DNA of 64,000 bases from NCBI RefSeq assembly GCF_024679095.1, contig NC_066520.1, forward strand, positions 15,750,831 to 15,814,830, written 5' to 3'. The stretch comes from Eriocheir sinensis (taxonomy: Eukaryota > Arthropoda > Malacostraca > Decapoda > Varunidae). Under the pieces are notes generated by a model. The model was not told the origin of the DNA. It made no database searches and saw only the letters and a list, made by a program, of their open reading frames with translations. A program made the position numbers and the translations under genes. Below, piece after piece: positions 1-44,609 of the stretch (position 1 is its first letter; every line of letters begins with the position of its first letter).

Positions 1-109
1 GACTTAAGACAAGGAAGCTACGGAAGAGTCAGACGAGTGAGTGAAAGAAGGAGAGTGTGTGTGAGGGGGTCGGAGATGCAAGACGAGGAAGCTGTGGAAG
101 GGTCAAACG

Positions 110-650
110 AGTGAGTGAGGGACAGAGAGAGAGAGAGAGATCGTGTGTGAAGGTGTGTGGGATGCAAGGCGAGGAAAGTATGGAAGGGTCAAACGGGTAA
201 GAGAAAGACAGAGATCGTGTGTCTGAGGGGGTGAGGGATGCAAGATGAGGATGCCATGGAGGGGTTAGAGGGTGCAAAGAGAAAGATAAGAGAGAGATCG
301 TGTGTCTGAGGGGGTGAGGGATGCAAGATGAGGATGCCATGGAGGGGTTAGAGGGTGCAAAGAGAAAGATGAGAGAGATCGTGTGTCTGAGGGGATGAGA
401 GATGCAAGATGAGGATGCTATGGAAAGATAAGAGAGAGATCGTGTGTCTGAGGGGATGAGAGATGCAAGATGAGGATGCCATGGAGGGGTTAGAGGGTGC
501 AAAGAGAAAGATAAGAGAGAGATCGTGTGTCTGAGGGGATGAGAGATGCAAGATGAGGATGCCATGGAGGAGTTAGAGGGTGCAAAGAGAAAGATAAGAG
601 AGAGATCGTGTGTCTGAGGGGGTGAGGGATGCAAGACGAGGATGCCATGG
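110..650. repeat. Minisatellite, about 84-bp unit, about 7 copies
   Basis: GATCGTGTGTCTGAGGGG starts at 213, 297, 377, 438, 521 and 605, with a diverged copy at 139. The unit at 377 is shortened to 61 bp. The array is purine-rich on the plus strand. Open frames through it are repeat artefacts. Confidence 0.9.
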
Positions 651-725
651 AAGGATCGGGATGCATCGGTATAAGATCGTAAGAGGAAGACGTTGCAAGG
701 AAATTGAAAAGGAAAACGGTAATGA

Positions 726-2245
726 TGACGAAGAATAAGACGAAGTAAAAGAATGAAAGGAAGAAGAGTTTGAACCCATTTAGAACCAAGACAGGTGGAG
801 AGGACAAGGCAGCGGATAAAGACAAGGTAGACGAAGATGAAAAAGAAAAGGAAGAAGTAAGAGAAGAACAGGAAAAAGGGAAAGAAGATCAGTAAGAAGT
901 AAAAGACGAAAAGGAAGAATTAAAAGCAGAAGACCAAGAAATGTTTTTTTTTTCTTATTTTCTTCTTTATGTAAGGTCGTGGGACAAGCTTATTCATCGG
1001 CTGCCTGAAGAGACCTTTAACATTTCATTCATTTTTTATTCCTAGAGTTGATTAAAAATGTTCCCGTGGTTGAGAATTACAAAAAAAAAAAAATAATAAA
1101 TAAATAAAAAAAGTTAGCGATAAGTGACGGTGAGCGATTGAAGACGAGGAAAAAGTAAAACAAATTAAAAAGTAAGGAACCGATAGGCCTAAGTGATTTG
1201 AGTAAAGTAGACAGCTTCCAGTAAACACGGACTCGGTAATGAGATGAGGGATTTAGTTGTAAGGCTTATGTGGCCGGGAAATGTGGGAAAGTAAGAAAGT
1301 AATGATGAATGATAACAATAAAGGAAAAAGTATATATATAAACACTATTTTTTTGTGGAGGAAGAAAAAAGCAAGAAAGGATTTATCTACTTGGAAAACG
1401 AATGGGGATAGGAAATGAGGGAAAGTAAATAATAAAGAAAAAATATATAAACACTAAATCGTGAGGAGGAAGAAAAACAAGAGAGGACTTACTTGGAAAA
1501 CGCATGTGGATAGGAAATGAGAGGAAAGTAAAAAAAATGAAAAGTCTGGGAAAAGAAAAACATGAAATAAACAAGATAGACAACAGTAGGTAACCAAAAA
1601 AAAACTATACACACCAAATTTTGAGAAAGAAGAAAATAACAAGAAATAAACGAGATAAACGATGTCAAAACTTTATCGTTACATATTAAATCTAACGAAA
1701 CCTTCCCGCTCATACTTTTTCCGTCTCTCTCTGGGGATATTTGAGAGTACTCGGCCTCTGCTGGTTGTATTTCCCTTTGCACTACTGAGGTTCTTATGAA
1801 TAACTAAGCTATTAAAGAGGAGGGGAGCATACACTTCGGGGCAATGAGACTACGTGCGTGTCTTACTGTGGTTGAGATTGTGAGTAAGGTGGGAGTGTGT
1901 GTGTGTGTGTGTGTGTGTGTTGTGAATATAGAGTTAAAAGAGGAGGAAGAGGTCTTTGTGTGTCTTTGTAACCTCAGAGGAAATGACGTTAGTGAGTTAA
2001 GGATTACCAGTTAGACGGGCAAAGCGCTTACGACAAACTTGACGAAGAATAAGACGAAGTAAAAGAATGAAAGGAAGAAGAGTTTGAACCCATTTAGGAC
2101 TAAGACAGGTGGAGAGGACAAGGCAGTGGATAAAGACAAGGTAGACGAAGATGAAAAAGAAGAGGAAGAAGTAAAAGAAGAACAGGAAAAAGTGAAAGAA
2201 GATCAGTAAGAAGTAAAAGACGAAGAGGAAGAATTAAAAGAAGAA
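726..2245. repeat. Pair of near-identical direct repeats, about 205 bp, 1.3 kb apart
   Basis: The segment near 726-935 recurs near 2040-2245 with only scattered differences; both contain AGAGTTTGAACCCATTTAG. Between them lie AT-rich sequence, a diverged tandem pair (about 1360-1640) and a short (GT)n at 1897-1920. No gene was seen. Confidence 0.85.
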
Positions 2246-2259
2246 TTGTTTTAACAAAT

Positions 2260-3106
2260 TTTGGAGGTATGTGTGTTGTAGATGGAGAGTTGAGTTAAAA
2301 GAGAGGAGAAATATCTTTGTTCGTCTTAGTATTCGCTTGAGTGGATGTAACAGCAGGGAAAATGAGGTTAGTGAGAAAGATTAAAGTGTGTGTTGAAGTC
2401 GAGAGTTAAGCGAGAAGCAAGATTGTAATTTCCCCGAGTCCATGCTTGAGTGGATGTGACAGTGAATAAAGGCGAAGAGAGACTACACTTTATGGGGAAT
2501 GGTATAATTGCGCATGTTACTGTGGCGGTGTTAGAGGGTGAGATGAAAGTGTGAAGATGTGTGTGCGTGTTGGTGGGGAGAGTTGAGTTACAAGAGAAGC
2601 AGGATGTGATTCCCCTGGGCCATTGCTGGAGTAGGTTTAGCAGCAGATCAGATTGTGTTAGTCCGTGAGTTGGACGAGTGTGAAAGTCCGCGTGTGTGTT
2701 TAGGAAGATAATTGAGTTTAGAGAGAAGCGAGACGTTATTTCCCTGAGCATTTGCAAGAGAAGATGTAACAACAGAGAAGATTGTGTTAGCGACTGAGAT
2801 GGAAGTTTGTGTCTGTGTTGAATAATTGGGTTTAGAAAGAAGCAAAGTGTTATTTCCCAGGCCCTTTGCTCGAAGTACATTAATCTTACGTAGCAGTGGA
2901 GAAGATTGAAACACATGATTTGTAGAAGGAGGGTGTAATGCAATGTACAAAGCGATGTGAACTTTAGTAGGATACGAGGCCTTAGTTATGAGCTTATGAC
3001 AACGCAGAAAACGAGAAAGAAAAGCCAAAACGAGGGTTAAGCGTTAAGAACAACCTTTAATAAGAAAAGCCAAAACGAGGGTTAAGTGTTAAGAACAACC
3101 TTTAAT
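2260..3106. repeat. Diverged minisatellite (about 120-bp unit) and a 45-bp tandem pair
   Basis: Degenerate copies around GAGTTTAGAGAGAAGCGAGA recur from about 2270 to 2900. At 3017-3106 a 45-bp unit containing GCCAAAACGAGGGTTAAG is perfectly duplicated apart from one base. Confidence 0.75.
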
Positions 3107-3732
3107 TATCGACACGGGGACGCCCACAAAGATCCCGACTGCAACAATTACCGTACCTCAAATGAATCAGCCACTGCCATCTCTTCCAGCCTCTCGTTCT
3201 GTTTTATTTGTTGGAGCAGCGTTTAGCGTTCTTATTTTGTTGCTGTTTTTATTTACTCTCCTTCAACTGCCTCCCTTGCTGTAAAAAAAATAATGAGTCG
3301 TTCAGAGTGGGACCATTGCCTGAGAGGAGACCGAGAACAAACCTGAAAGTACATACCTCAGGCTACTCACTCAAGATTATTTTCCCTATATATAACAGTT
3401 TCCCTTTGATGTCGAACTAAAACTCATCATTCTTTCAACATATCCTCCTCTCCTCCTTTTATACGAACATCGTGCAATAATATCATCTTTTTATACCCTC
3501 TTACAATAAAAAAGCTCCACTCACCCCTAACACGCTTCACACACAACTCATCATTCTTTCAGTATACTCTCCTCTCCTCCTTTCATACGAGCAGCCTATT
3601 GGAAGCTCATTTTTTTACCCGTAGCCTAACCTCTGACCATAAAAAGTAAGCTCCACTCACCCCTAACACACGCTTCACATCTCTGTATTTCCATCGACTT
3701 TAACCTCCTCTCGCCTCGCTTCCCGCGCACAG

Positions 3733-35469
<31,737 letters not shown>

Positions 35470-36790
35470 AACCGTGTTGAGAAGGAGTGCGATCCGACGT
35501 GAGACCACCGACCGAGCGAAGGACTGTCTTGTCTTTCGAAACCAACGTTCGCAAACGCCAACGTGTGACTCTGATGACAAGACTGCAGTGTGAATAGCGC
35601 AAACCAGCGTGAAAAACCTTAGTGAGACGATACATAACACTGTGAGAACAAATGTGGTACTCTTTAAAACACCGCATCTCGAAATGACACAAATAATGGT
35701 ACTTCTTCATATCCTCCCAGACACTCAAGCGCTGTTTTCTTCCTAGTGAGAGAAGTTTCAGGTGTGTTAACTTAACCTCAAGCACAACAAAGGGACAGAA
35801 CCTAAGCAGACAGTACGGACACTCTCTCTACTTATGAGAAGGAAACTTGAGAGGAAAAGGAAGGAAGTTACGGTCGTTTTAGCGTCAGATACAAAAGGGG
35901 CGGATCCTAAAAAGTCTCTCCACTCTTTCTGCCCACGACGAAAAGACTCGAAAGGAAAGTGAAGGATGTTTCGGGCTTTTTAACTTCGGGCACAAAATGG
36001 ACAGAACCTCAACAGTTTCCCCACTCTCTCCACTTGACTTGGAAGGGAAGGGAAGGAGAGAGAGAGGGACAAAATAGGGACGGAACCTCAACAGTCTCTC
36101 CACTCTCTCCACTTTACTTGGAAGGGAAGGGAAGGAGAGAGAGAGGGACACAAAAGGGGCGGAACTTCAACAGTCTCTCCACTCTCTCCACTTTACTTGG
36201 CAGGGAAGGAGAGAGAGAGGGACACAAAAGGGGCGGAACTTCAACAGTCTCTCCACTCACTCCACTTTACTTGGAAGGGAAGGGAAGGAGAGAGGGACAA
36301 AATAGGGACGAAACCTCAACAGTCTCTCTACTCTCTCCACTTTACTTGGAAGGGAAGGGAAGGAGAGAGAGAGGGACACAAAAGGGGCGGAACTTCAACA
36401 GTCTCTCCACTCTCTCCACTTTACTTGGAAGGGAAGAGAAGGAGAGAGAGAGGGACACAAAAGGGGCGGAACTTCAACAGTCTCTCCACTCTCTCCACTT
36501 TACTTGGAAGGGAAGGGAAGGAGAGAGAGAGAGGGACAAAATAGGGACGGAACCTCAACAGTCTCTCCACTCTCTCCACTTGGAAGGGAAGGGAAGGAGA
36601 GAGAGAGGGACACAAAAGGGGCGGAACTTCAACAGTCTCTCCACTCTCTCCACTTGGAAGGGAAGGGAAGGAGAGAGAGAGGGACACAAAAGGGGCGGAA
36701 CTTCAACTGTCTCTCCACTCTCTCCACTTTACTTGGAAGGGAAAGGATTTGGGAGAGAGGGACAGGAAGGGACAGCATACGTTAAGTTAG
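35470..36790 (+). repeat. PDE11 3' flank or 3' UTR with about 87-bp tandem array
   Basis: After the stop codon 35470-35990 is unique with decayed units. From about 35995 to 36745 a unit with ACAGTCTCTCCACTCTCTCC and GGGACACAAAAGGGGCGGAA repeats about nine times in 76-90-bp steps. A 294-residue open frame runs through it because unit lengths are often multiples of three; I read it as an artefact. Confidence 0.88.
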
Positions 36791-36839
36791 TTCAGGGTCG
36801 TCCTAGAAGAACACATACGCACTTATCTTGCCACCTTCC

Positions 36840-36948
36840 CTAGACTAAGCGCCACCCTCACCCCGGGCGGCCCAGTGCCATGAATTACTGATTAAGGTCG
36901 TGTGTGCTGTGTGGCTGTCTGTTACCTGAGGAATGGGAAGAAATACCA

Positions 36949-36996
<48 letters not shown>

Positions 36997-37085
36997 GTCT
37001 GTGTCTGTGTGCGTGTGTGAATGTGTGTGTAGGTGCCAATGTATATTAAGTTTATTTTCACTTTATGCCTGAAATAGTTAGTCAC
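36840..37085. other. Intergenic sequence with (GT)n
   Basis: (GT)n at 36951-36992. Otherwise unremarkable. Confidence 0.6.
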
Positions 37086-37089
37086 TGAT

Positions 37090-37442
37090 TAACAAACTAA
37101 GCCGGGAATTAGACTAAAGCAAGAAAACACAATATCGGAGGTGAAAATTCGGGGTCTTGTGTCTCGGAAAGCATCTGTATCAGCCTTTGTTAACCCCTTG
37201 GATGCCGACCACCTACAAAAAGACATCACCAAGCTACAGGAGTGGAGCAATAAGTGGCTGCTACAATTCAATGAAGAAAAATGTAAAGCCATATAACTTG
37301 GGAGGGGAAGTCCAGCATACCAATACCACATGGGAAACACTCCACTATCCAACACTGAGGCAGAGAAAGACCTGGGACTATATGTTACCGGGCTACCAGT
37401 GAAAGCCAAATCCGTGCCAATCGCAGCGGACGGGTTAAGATG
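37090..37442 (+). mobile_element. LINE reverse transcriptase fragment, plus strand
   Basis: One frame reads LQKDITKLQEWSNKWLLQFN, then EEKCK; the next reads YHMGNTPLSNTEAEKDLGLY. This is the palm-to-thumb region of a non-LTR reverse transcriptase, broken by a stop and a frameshift. The block from GCCGGGAATTAGACTAAAGC to CGCAGCGGACGGGT is shared with 51147-51492. Confidence 0.8.
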
Positions 37443-39470
37443 TACATGTTTGAATCTTGCGAGTGAAAATCAGCAGAAGGATATTGTTTGTTATTATGAC
37501 GTTGTGCTGACACTCTTCTCGGCTTGATCAGTTCGTTAAGCTGTAATATGACCGGATTAATTATGTTTCTCAGTGATGTAAAAAATTTCATGTCGGATAA
37601 AGAAAAAAATCGACAAGAATGAGAAACAAACAAGACATTTTTATGATTTATAACGCTCATCAAACAAGTTATTTTTTTCCAAGTGGAGGATAAGTGCATT
37701 CGACGAGGTGTTTTTTTTTTCAATTATGTTTTTGTTTTTCTTAGGAATATATTATGTAAGTGTGTGTGCGTGTAAGAAAACAAAGCCTTCAAAAGTCTTG
37801 TGTATAAAATTATTGAAAGAGCGCGGGACCTTCAGAAAAAAAAAGTTCGTGTGGGAAAGAGAGCAAAAATTAACAAAACAAACAATGGATCCATGAGTCA
37901 GATTTTCATAATATTCTACTCCTGAATCCCGCACATATAATTCCCCCCCCCCACCCCCACACCCCCACACTCACGATGTTTCCACTCCCACGATCCACCA
38001 TCATTAAACAAGGATCCAAATGTGTGCGGATATTTCAGAAAGTCTACAGGAGTGAATGAAAGAATGCTCCACTCTCGCGTCACACAAATAACCTTCAACA
38101 TACACAAGCATAGTCCCCCCTCTGTCTCCATTATCACAAATCACCAAACTAAACATTTACGTGAATGGAGGAGCAAAATTTCCAGGAAGCCTTAAATGAG
38201 TGGAGGAAGCGAATGAAAAGGCGCGAGAATTTTAGAATGATCTACTCTCGTATTACACTCAAATCCCCCCCCCCCCCCGCCCCCCACACACACACACACA
38301 CTCACTCACTCTCCCCGCAATGTTTCCTCTCCCGCCGCCCACTCAAACCAAACACACACAAACACACTCGCTCTAGTTCGCCGTTGAAACAAAGAAACAT
38401 ACAAACGAGACTTGTTAATAACAGAACAGGGCTTGGTAATAACCGGAATCCCCTAAGCGCTGCCTTTCTCGGTATAGTTAACAAACTTCCTAAACGTTTT
38501 TTTTATGTATCTCAGTCTCGCCACGGTAACTTCCACGACTCCTCCTCGATTTCAAAGTGCTTTTTTACTCCCTTTGTGTATTCGTTATTAGAAGCTGCGA
38601 AGTGGAAAATAATTAGATCACTTCTGAAGCCCACACAACAGGGTTCAACGTTAGGAGAATGTGGAATCGGGGTACGGAATAATAAGTAATCTAAGTGTCA
38701 GGTTGATTGTCACTTATTTCCTACTGACGTGACAGGAGAAGCATTCGATCCTCTTTAAGGCCACATAGCAGGGTTCAATGCGAGAAGAATTCGGTATAAG
38801 GTAACAGAATGCTAAGTAATCCAATTGCCACGTTGATTGTTAGGCCGTATTTCCTACCAATGTATAAAGATAAAGCATTCGATCCTCTCCTAGCCCACAT
38901 AGCAGGGTTCACTTATCATTGTGTGGCTTCAGGGGGATGGAACACTACTTGAACTTGCCTATATAGATCGTCGTGTTATATATTCAGGAGTATTAAACCC
39001 CATTCTGAGGCCAAAGAGCAGGTTGGTTATTTTAAAATGTGGCTTCAAGTGATAAATTATGGTGTGACTAACCCGTAGAGTGTCGCCGCTATATTCTACC
39101 GGGAGGGAGTGAATCGCGCGCCACCTGTCTTTCCGTGTGTCTACAGAGCCTTACTCACCTACCTACCACCGTCTTCACCGATGCCTTATTACTCTGACCA
39201 CTCACTCGCTCCCTAACGCTGGTCGTCTAGCCTCACCCATGGACCAGCTGAATCCTTTTGATGACTATACGGGATAAGCCAATAATTCTACAATGCCTTT
39301 TTAGAGTGGTTATATAAAGAGACAAAGAGTTAGAGCTACTTCCACGTATATAAAACACACCTCCTTCAGGTCTTACTTGGGGTTCTAAGGTAGTGAGAGT
39401 TATGCAGTGTTTGATAGTCTTAACTTCAATAGCCTGTAGTTACTTCTGCCTTTTCCTGAGAGCTGTACTT
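37443..39470. other. Intergenic sequence with diverged tandem repeats
   Basis: Mostly AT-rich and non-coding. A 170-bp diverged duplication (TGAATGAAAGAATGCTCCAC) occurs near 37890-38270 with poly-C runs. Units with CACATAGCAGGGTTCA recur near 38630, 38760 and 38895. TATA-like GTATATAAAAC is at 39345-39355. No gene seen. Confidence 0.55.
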
Positions 39471-39480
39471 GGCGAATTAG

Positions 39481-39740
39481 CCCCGCCCACCCCAGCTCAG
39501 TAGCCAGTAGGGAAGTCCAATCTTTCTACGTATCTGCCAATCACGTGCAGCCTGAGTTGGGAGGGGGTGTGGCTTAGCTGTGGATTGGCCAATGATGCAC
39601 GTCTGAGGAGGGAAGGAGGAGGGGCTTATCCGCCAAGTTACAGCGGACGGAGTATAGTGATCTGATTGCCACTATTTGGCGCACATCCTGATAGCCTAGC
39701 CTTCAAGTACCGCGTATCCGCCTTCCACGTGCACGGTAGG
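39481..39740. promoter_or_regulatory. CCAAT / E-box / GC-box cluster, possible promoter or enhancer
   Basis: Within 115 bp there are a GC-box-like CCCCGCCCACCCC (39481), CCAAT at 39517 and 39537, an E-box CACGTG at 39542, and facing ATTGG/CCAAT at 39584-39593. A second CACGTG is near 39727. TATA-like motifs lie about 130-170 bp to the left. No gene starts nearby on either strand, so function is speculative. Confidence 0.25.
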
Positions 39741-40240
39741 AAGAGTAATGAGACGAGACACTATTTTCACACTAGGATAATTGGAGAAGTTAGGATTATT
39801 ATAACTTAAGGGTAACGTACGTGGAAAGCTGGGGAGTATTATTTTTCTCAGGGCGAGAGGGAGGGAGGGAGGGAGGGAAAGGATAAGGGAAAGGGAGAGA
39901 TATTTAAAAGGGAAGAAAGGACGCCGTAAGGAAAAGTAAAAGATAATCTCATCCCTTTCCTATGTTTTGATACCCGTGTCTCTTGATCTACTGAGACTCG
40001 TGAAAGAGGAAAAGACGAGCACTTGCCAACCAGACAGTCGATACAAAAAGTAACAGTTAAGATGAACGATGAAGATGCTTGCCCGTGTTCATGTTCTTGC
40101 CAGTCATCGTCCTCACCGCACCGAGGAATCTGCAGCCCGTATTCTGACACGTATTGGCACCTCAACACGCCTATTTGAAAAGCCTCTCGTTGAAGTATCT
40201 GGGCTTTTCGTGGCATGTTTCGTGATCCCAGTGATAGTTT
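39741..40240. other. Intergenic sequence, no gene recognised
   Basis: Unique sequence with a GGGA repeat at 39851-39880. An open frame from 40069 runs into the adjacent foldback element and has no family resemblance. Confidence 0.5.
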
Positions 40241-40500
40241 TAAAGGGCTATTATACTGGGCAAATTTTCCGTGGATCTTCAGTCAAACCACGATTTTCGC
40301 TAGCGTGGTTCTCATTCGTTTCTTGTTATTGCTGATGATGATGATGGTGAGTACTACCGCCGTCCTTCAAGGAACTCTACCGTAGCTTTGGAAGATCGTG
40401 GACTCGTCAGAAAACCACGGAAATATGAAAACCACGAGAGCGGAAATCGTGGTTTGACTGAAGATCCGCGGAAAATTTGCCCAGTGTAACAGGCCCTTTA
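40241..40500. mobile_element. MITE-like foldback element, about 260 bp
   Basis: Left end TAAAGGGCTATTATACTGGG and right end CCCAGTGTAACAGGCCCTTTA are reverse complements with a few mismatches. The inverted repeat extends inward about 80 bp (CAAATTTTCC and TCTTCAGTCAAACCACGATT on the left). It has no coding capacity. A non-autonomous DNA transposon is the likely class; the superfamily is unknown. Confidence 0.82.
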
Positions 40501-40743
40501 CATGACCTCTTCACCCTTAACTGGAAGATCACCCATGAACACCCGGTTAATCTTCTCTGTGGCCTTGGAAAATAGTCGTAATGGAGGCCCGAAACGTTTA
40601 AGAATATGAAGCTGTGTCTCTTAGCCCGCTGCGGTTAGGTCCTCAAAATACCTAACAAACTGAGTGAGAGAATGTTCGGTTGAAACTTACCAAAGAATTC
40701 AGAGAGGTGTATTATGTATATATAGATGATAATGATACTAATG

Positions 40744-40797
<54 letters not shown>

Positions 40798-40888
40798 TTT
40801 CTCCTTTTCTATATACACATTAATGTTTGCGCGTCAATATTTCATGTAATATATACTATTTTTTCCTACACACACACACACACACACA

Positions 40889-40919
<31 letters not shown>

Positions 40920-41060
40920 CACGGCAAAAATTACAAGTCGATAATTAGACTTTTCGTGCTTCATCTCAGGGCGAAACTTAAGGATAAAACTTGATGATAA
41001 AACTTAGAATAAAACTTGACACGTGTGCATAGCTCTGCCTACTGGTTGTGTACGTACTAA

Positions 41061-41091
<31 letters not shown>

Positions 41092-41753
41092 CACTGTACT
41101 ATAGGGACCACAAACGTTTTTTCTCTTTATGGTGCGCCGAACCTTTGCTGTTTTACTATAAGCGATCCAGTCCTGTGTTTGTCTTCTCTCCTGATGACAC
41201 ACACAAACACGTCTCTGATCGCGCATACTCGTGCCGACGGATTCGTAGTCTTCCGAAGAGAGAGAATAAAAGAGAGAAAGAAAACATACTAATCCTGTAT
41301 CCAAGAATGAAATGTAATAATAATAATGATAATATACCTTTAATAAAACACTAAACGGGTATTTTGGGGGATCGTACGCCTAACAAATTGAATGGGTTGT
41401 AAATGGACACGTTGTTGTATGACGTGTGGCTTTTTTTTATAGTGTTAGGGATGATAATATTGTGTTCTATTTTTAAGGGTATGGTTATAAGTAAACTGTT
41501 TGCAGACCCACACACACACACGCACGTAGTCCACTTCGTGATAGGCACAGCTTCGCGGGGCTGCGTATAGATAGAATAATTTTAACACTCCTAAAAGATA
41601 CAATACTTATAACACGTAACGCAAAAATAATGCCTTAGCCACGGCGTGCATCACTCACCTGACGGGAAATAAGGTAGAAAAATAATGTTAATGTTAAAGA
41701 AGAATATAATCAAAACTTTCAAAAACTTTTCACTCTTAGGGATATTTTAGATG

Positions 41754-41800
<47 letters not shown>

Positions 41801-42088
41801 CGTGTGTGTTTGAGTGGAAAGTTAAGAAAGAAAAAAATCACTGAGCACTTGATAGAGAAAATACAAGCAGCGGAGTGTACTAAGAGCTGCGGCTGCCTCA
41901 CCTCACCCATCACACGACTCACGTAGCAGAATGTGTTTGAGTTTCCCTGTAAATAGTGTACAACGTAGGCGATAGTGAGAGAGAGAAAATATAAGGTTAA
42001 AACTATAGGTATATATGTATAATGATTCAGAAAGTGAGGTTTGTCCTTGCCACGATAATGATGATGATGATGATGATGATGGTTTAAA

Positions 42089-42169
<81 letters not shown>

Positions 42170-43120
42170 CTTATTTTTTTAGTTTTGTTTACTTGTAATG
42201 TTTTAATTTTTCTTCTTTTTTTGTTGTTGTTTTTTGTCCCCTGCGGCGCCACCAGACGAGATGACACACACAAAAAAAAACATGGAGGAAAGAAAGAAAA
42301 AAGAAAAAAAAGAAAGAAAGGAAAATGAAGGAAAGAAAGTGAGGAAAAAAAAGGAAAGAAAAGGGAAGGAAAGAAAAAAGTGAAAGAAAGAAAAGAAAGA
42401 GTGAAAAAGAGAAAGAAAAAAGAAAGAAAGGAGAATGAAAGAAAGAGAAAACGAAAACAAAGAAACGAAGAAACAAAGAAAAAGAAAAAGGAAAAAGGAT
42501 AAAAAAGAAAAAAAAATGTAGGAAGAAAAGTTAAGAAAAGGAAGGAAGGAAGATGAGGAGAACTGTACGTCGGCCGGAGGAGGAGGAACAACCCCTTCTT
42601 TCTATCTTCCCTCGTCAGTGTGTCTCGTGTGGTGGCGCCTGGCGGGTGTGTCGGGGGGCGGCGGGGGGCGGGGGAAGGAAGGACCAGCAACACCCGCCCC
42701 CGCCGCCCCGAGATGTGTACTCTATGTGATAACCTTAGACTAAACTAGACTTAGACATAAACGAGGCACAGAAAGCATAAACATTTGTCTCATTTACCTT
42801 CCTTTTTACCTTGAATGTCGGGAAGTACCATGTTGGAGTCTTCGTATAACCGCATGTCGATAGTTAGAATTTTTTTGGATGATTTTTTTTAACGTCGTGG
42901 GAGTAGGTGTTTATTAAGTTATATTTGTGGGTGATTTGTATTGTTTAACCCGTTTTTTTAATGCGTGGTTAGTTGTTTGTGGACTTTTTCATATATCACG
43001 TTTTGCGACTGAGTTTTTGATATGTTGATTTAACTTTGTGGAAATCCAACACATCGAACTAACTAACCACACAACTGCTAATAGGAAAAATAATAATACT
43101 GATACGACGTGTGAAAAGTC
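40501..43120. other. Intergenic sequence rich in microsatellites
   Basis: (TAA)n at 40744-40792, (CA)n at 40868-40922 and 41063-41094, (GT)n at 41757-41796, (TTA)n at 42090-42167, then an A-rich purine block at 42270-42560. 42640-42710 is GC-rich. No gene was recognised. Confidence 0.65.
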
Positions 43121-43169
43121 TGGCGTTACTTCCGTAGATTTACATGGCTGAAAATGATTGGTTGATTTG

Positions 43170-44060
43170 TTTTTACGGAGGAAAAGGAGGAAAGCGAAGG
43201 AAGGAGTGGAGGAAAAGAGGTGAAAGGGAGCAAGGAAGGAGAGAATGAGAGGAGTGGAGGAAAAGGAAGAGGTGGAGGAGGAAAAGGTGTGGATGGAGTA
43301 ATGAAGGAAAGGGAGAAGTAGAAGGAAGATATTTTACGCCAGAGAGCAACCATTAAAAGAACGAGGGAAAATAAGCCCACAAAACTACTGCTCCTTTCAA
43401 TGAAAAAGTAGTAGATAAGTACTAAGGATTATTTAAAAACTGTTACCAAGACAATGAATTAAGACTAACCGACCCTATTCGTCATGTGGAAGTAAACTAA
43501 CATAACTTGAATGCTCTGAAAATAAAAAAGACATAGAAGGAAAGAAAAAATGGAAGAAATGAAAGGATGATAAAAGGGAGAAAAAATAGATAATAGAAGA
43601 AGAAAAAGAAAAAAAAAAGACATGGAAGGAAAGAAAAAAGGAAAGAAATAAAAGAAAGATAAAAGGAAAAAGAAATAAAGATAGAAAAAGAAAAAGAAAA
43701 AGAAAAAAGGAAAAAGTAAGAATGAAAGAAAGAAAATAGAAAGAAAGGAGACAGAAAGAAATGAGGCAGTGAGTCAAGACAGTCTATTAGCAAGGAATAA
43801 AAGTAAGAATGAAAGAAAGAAAATAGAAAGAAAGGAGACAGAAAGAAATGAGGCAGTGAGTCAAGACTGTCTGTTAGCAAGGGATAAAAGTAAGAATGAA
43901 AGAAAGAAAATAGAAAGAAAGGAGACAGTAAGAAGTGAGGCAGTGAGTCAAGACTGTCTGTTAGCAAGGGATAAAAGTAAGAATGAAAGAAAGAAAATAG
44001 AAAGAAAGGACAGAAAGAAGTGAGGCAGTGATTCAAGACAGTCTATTAGCAAGGAATAAT
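43170..44060. repeat. Purine-rich sequence with about 87-bp tandem repeat
   Basis: GA-rich 43170-43320. From 43715 to 44060 a unit with AGGCAGTGAGTCAAGAC and GTTAGCAAGGGATAAAAG repeats four times. Confidence 0.88.
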
Positions 44061-44575
44061 TCACACACGCAAGAACAGCACATTTTCCCGTTTTATTACA
44101 CAAAAGGTTCCCAGATCAAGATGGCCTATGTACACACTCACATCCAGACGCCGGCCAGGACCAACTCAGAGTAATGATAAGTTCAATAAATAACACTTAA
44201 AAATCACGACACGGGGGGAGGATTTGAGCGAAAATGGCAAAAAAAATAAAACTGGAAGGCGAATTCTAAACTAAAACGAAAAATGACGATCAAATTACAT
44301 CTGAATCTGTAAAAACAAAGCATTAAAGATTATTTGAGAAAGCTACGAGGAACGGATGGACTTTGCTTACAATAAAAAAGAATCGAAATACGACATACAA
44401 AATAACGAAAGCATATTTAGGAGATACTAACAACAACAACAGCTTAGTTTACATCCTTCTGAACATCATCAATCACCTACAACATTCTTCTCCTTCGAGA
44501 TTCCAAGTAACAGCTGGGAGTGAAAATAAGGGAGATAAAATGCAGGTCCACACGATGTTGCAGGCACTTCAATGT

Positions 44576-44609
44576 TGGAAAGTTTCGTTTAGTCGGCGCA
44601 ACATCTGTG
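44576..44609 (+). mobile_element. SINE-like element, short copy
   Basis: TGGAAAGTTTCGTTTAGTCG continuing into GCGCAACATCTG matches the elements at 14571 and 63044. Truncated to about 33 bp. Confidence 0.6.

Noticed and set aside
36040..36760. A possible second coding gene downstream of PDE11
   Set aside because: No splice sites, conserved motif or codon bias; only the repeat array is present.
35959..36843. A 294-residue plus-strand open frame after the PDE11 stop
   Set aside because: It is a read-through of a tandem repeat whose unit length is often a multiple of three. The composition is low-complexity and there is no start context or family match.
40069..40335. An 88-residue open frame near 40.1 kb
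   Set aside because: Its second half is the left arm of the foldback element and there is no family resemblance.
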